Positions 61,801 through 64,000 of a DNA stretch of 64,000 nucleotides are shown one piece after another. A program made the translations under genes and the position numbers. The notes under the pieces are model-generated. The model was not told the DNA's origin and did no database searches. It saw nothing but the letters and a program-made list of their open reading frames with translations. Source of the DNA: Neodontobutis hainanensis (taxonomy: Eukaryota; Chordata; Actinopteri; Gobiiformes; Odontobutidae); the NCBI GenBank assembly GCA_024349245.1, contig JALDNG010000016.1:4638001-4702000 (forward strand), in the 5' to 3' direction. How positions within the stretch are numbered: the stretch's first letter is position 1; each line of letters starts with the position of its first letter.

Positions 61801-64000
61801 TCCACCTTCCTTTTTTCTTCCTCCGTTCAACACTTCACTGTCCCTTTGTCTTAGACCCGTGTGGCATTCCTTATGTGTGTGTATGTGTGCACGCTTGAGC
61901 AGCAGATAAAGGCTAAATTGAGCTGTTTTGATTGTTCACTGGGAGTGCCTGCAGCACCAGGCCCCTCGGCTAACAACACACACTCTCTTAGTCAGTCCCG
62001 TTCCAGCCGCTCTGTGCTGCTTCTTCCCTGCCTTTCTATTAAGTGTTGTTGGCAACGACAGTTAAATTTTTTTAATTACTAGTCAGAGTAACTTTCTGTC
62101 TCTGAAATAAGGGGCATTTGCAACCACTAAACTTAGGAGAAATCCTGTTGTCTCAATGTTTCTCTTTGGCTAAACACTGTTTACACATCTTTGTTTTTTT
62201 GAATAGCTCTAGGCCTTTCTTTAAGGTTTTGTGTCCAAGTGACTTGGAAAATAAATCTTTTTTCATGAGATGCATTTATGATTAAGATTGTTGACTTTAT
62301 TTTTGCGTACTCACTCTTGACGGATTGATATTTTGTAATGACAATAATTAATTAATTAATTGAATTGTCTCTCAGCAATTGTATGTATAACATCCAGTTT
62401 TATATATTTTATTTTACACTGAGCATGTCACATTTATGGCAAAACAATTCAAGTCTAAGAAATGGACTAATGAGAATATATAATAATAGGTTAACATAAA
62501 TACACACAAATGTAAATGCAATTTAAAGCAATTGCTTAGTAAAAATGCATTTAAATGACTTAATGATAGCCTTGCACTATTTGTCTATTTACTATCCTAG
62601 CATTAATTGTATCATAGATGTCTGTTTACTGGTATTACTGTAAAGAAGCTGCATGGTCTGCCTGCAGTTTTGAAAAAAAAAATATTATTAGTATATTAAT
62701 GCAGTTTATGCTTGTACTCTATTGAACACCCTCGTGGCAAACCCTCTATTCATGCACCACTGAGAGCCACTGAAATATTTGCTTTTAAAGAGGGATTTAA
62801 GAGGGAAAAATACATATTTGTTGATTGGAAAGTGAATCAACCTAACCCAGAGTCCACTGATACCATACAATTATGTAAATGCAGGCCTTGTAACAAACAG
62901 CACCAAAGTGTTTTTGGAGGAAATGCTTTAGGAGCGCAAGAGGACTGCACGTGTACACATTCTTTTGGGCACAGACCAACACTGGACATTGTTCTGTGGC
63001 ATTACACACTTGCACCGACACACACACTCCAGGGATGATGTCTGGCTAGGTGGATAAAGTAGTGCTATTGTAATTCGATAGATGGCTTTCCCTAAGATAA
63101 TCTGCCTTAAACAGATGATCATTTTGGGAGTAGATTTGATTGATGTGGGACAGGCACGGAAAGATTAAGGGACACAGAGAGGATGTACGTTTAACGCAGT
63201 GTGCTTCTGCGTGTATGTGTGTAAAAAAAGAGAAAATAAAAAGGGTACGTGTAGTGGCGAACATGATTTAGTGCCAGCCGGATGCAGAATGATGCGCAGA
63301 CTTTTTTTCCCCCTTCTCCATGCCTCTTTTCATATGTCATTGTTCATTTCACAGTTTTCCAAGTTGAAATTTCCTGTTGTAGCACACATTATTTTTGGAG
63401 TGCCCCTATTCTGTAATTTTCTTAAATCACACAACTTTTAGCATAACTTTTATATTGACATTTTTTTAGACGTTCTCTGGTGTGTTTTCGAGCAGAATAG
63501 AACCAAGGCCATTTTTAGCTCATTGCATTTTATTTTCAATTAAATCAAAGAGATCTGTCGCACAAATTATTCCTGTAAAAATAACGTTGTTGTTGTTTTT
63601 TTTTTATATTCAGCTTTTCCAAGAGATAAAATGGCAATTAGCTCTAGTAGCTTTTGAAGAAATAGTTTAGTTGATTGTTCCTTTTCTCTCAAGCGCCTGT
63701 GTGCCTTATCCAGCCTTCATTCACCTGCCATTTCTCTGTTCTTTTCATTTCCTGAAACCATATTAGAGTCCTCTTTCCTTCCTACCCTCTGTCCTTCCTG
63801 TCTTCCGCTCACTTCGGCAGTGTTTTGTGTTTTCCCTACCCTTCCTGCTTTTCTCTTTTTTTCCCCACTCTCCCAACATAATCCTCCGCTCAAGCCCCTA
63901 GGTTGCCGTAGAAACATCAATAACATTCCTGCTTGACAACATCTTAGTGCATTAAAGTGGTCATAGGGGGACTGTGCTCAACAGGCGCACGCACACCCAC

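Larger units (their letters stand above)
47985..64000 (+). other. camkmt: CAMKMT intron 3 (16 kb to the window edge), no gene supported
   Basis: GTAAGT follows the exon at 47984. I found no CAMKMT exon 4 (expected to resume with a WPSEEVLAYYC-like peptide) and no other gene. The sequence is unique and rather GC-balanced, with TG tracts (55475-55530), an ATT microsatellite (58723-58817), a C run (52048-52056) and several candidate regulatory motifs reported below. In human this gene borders SIX3/SIX2, whose distant enhancers often lie in neighbouring introns; that link is inference here. Confidence 0.7.

Overview
This is nuclear DNA from a ray-finned fish (teleost). The genes have many short exons with GT-AG introns. 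The window is rich in CA/TG/TA microsatellites and holds Tc1-like, hAT-like and other small inverted-repeat transposons plus a LINE tail of kinds common in fish. Gene content and order match the vertebrate block around human 2p21 (LRPPRC - PPM1B - SLC3A1 - PREPL - CAMKMT, with SIX3/SIX2 beyond). The fish copy has ZNHIT2 inserted between LRPPRC and PPM1B. I cannot name the species.

Layout: (1) 206-11019, minus strand: the first 15 coding exons of LRPPRC (about 575 codons, roughly the N-terminal 40%), running off the left edge. (2) 11.1-11.95 kb: an ACTAGT-rich fold-back sequence and a truncated LINE 3' end. (3) 12019-13728, minus: ZNHIT2, one coding exon, with an inferred 5'UTR intron and a perfect CRE. 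(4) 14.1-24.1 kb: about 10 kb with no gene I can support. (5) 24.2-35.1 kb, plus: PPM1B, with a 5'UTR exon, five coding exons, a candidate alternative last exon, and an inferred 3-kb 3'UTR carrying a transposon. (6) 35.13-36.5 kb: broken Tc1-like transposon pieces in opposite orientations. (7) 36867-41400, plus: SLC3A1 (rBAT), ten coding exons, with a one-base problem at the exon 7/8 junction. (8) 41560-46387, minus: PREPL, fifteen exons that join in frame to 720 aa with Ser/Asp/His all present. (9) 46874 to right edge, plus: CAMKMT exons 1-3, followed by 16 kb that is most simply its large third intron and holds several candidate regulatory repeats.

These genes are neighbours rather than a pathway. 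LRPPRC acts in mitochondrial mRNA stability, ZNHIT2 in HSP90/R2TP-linked snoRNP/snRNP assembly, PPM1B is a PP2C phosphatase, SLC3A1 is the heavy subunit of the cystine/dibasic amino-acid transporter, PREPL is a serine hydrolase and CAMKMT trimethylates calmodulin. SLC3A1 and PREPL converge with apparently overlapping 3' ends, and PREPL and CAMKMT diverge from a shared 486-bp promoter region.

I found no sign of a new multi-gene system. The items most worth a second look are the SLC3A1 junction anomaly, retention of a full GH13 catalytic triad in this fish rBAT, the ACTAGT-rich palindrome, the second PPM1B terminal exon, and the paired motifs in the CAMKMT intron. Exon models come from reading splice signals, phases and remembered family sequence; no alignment was run.
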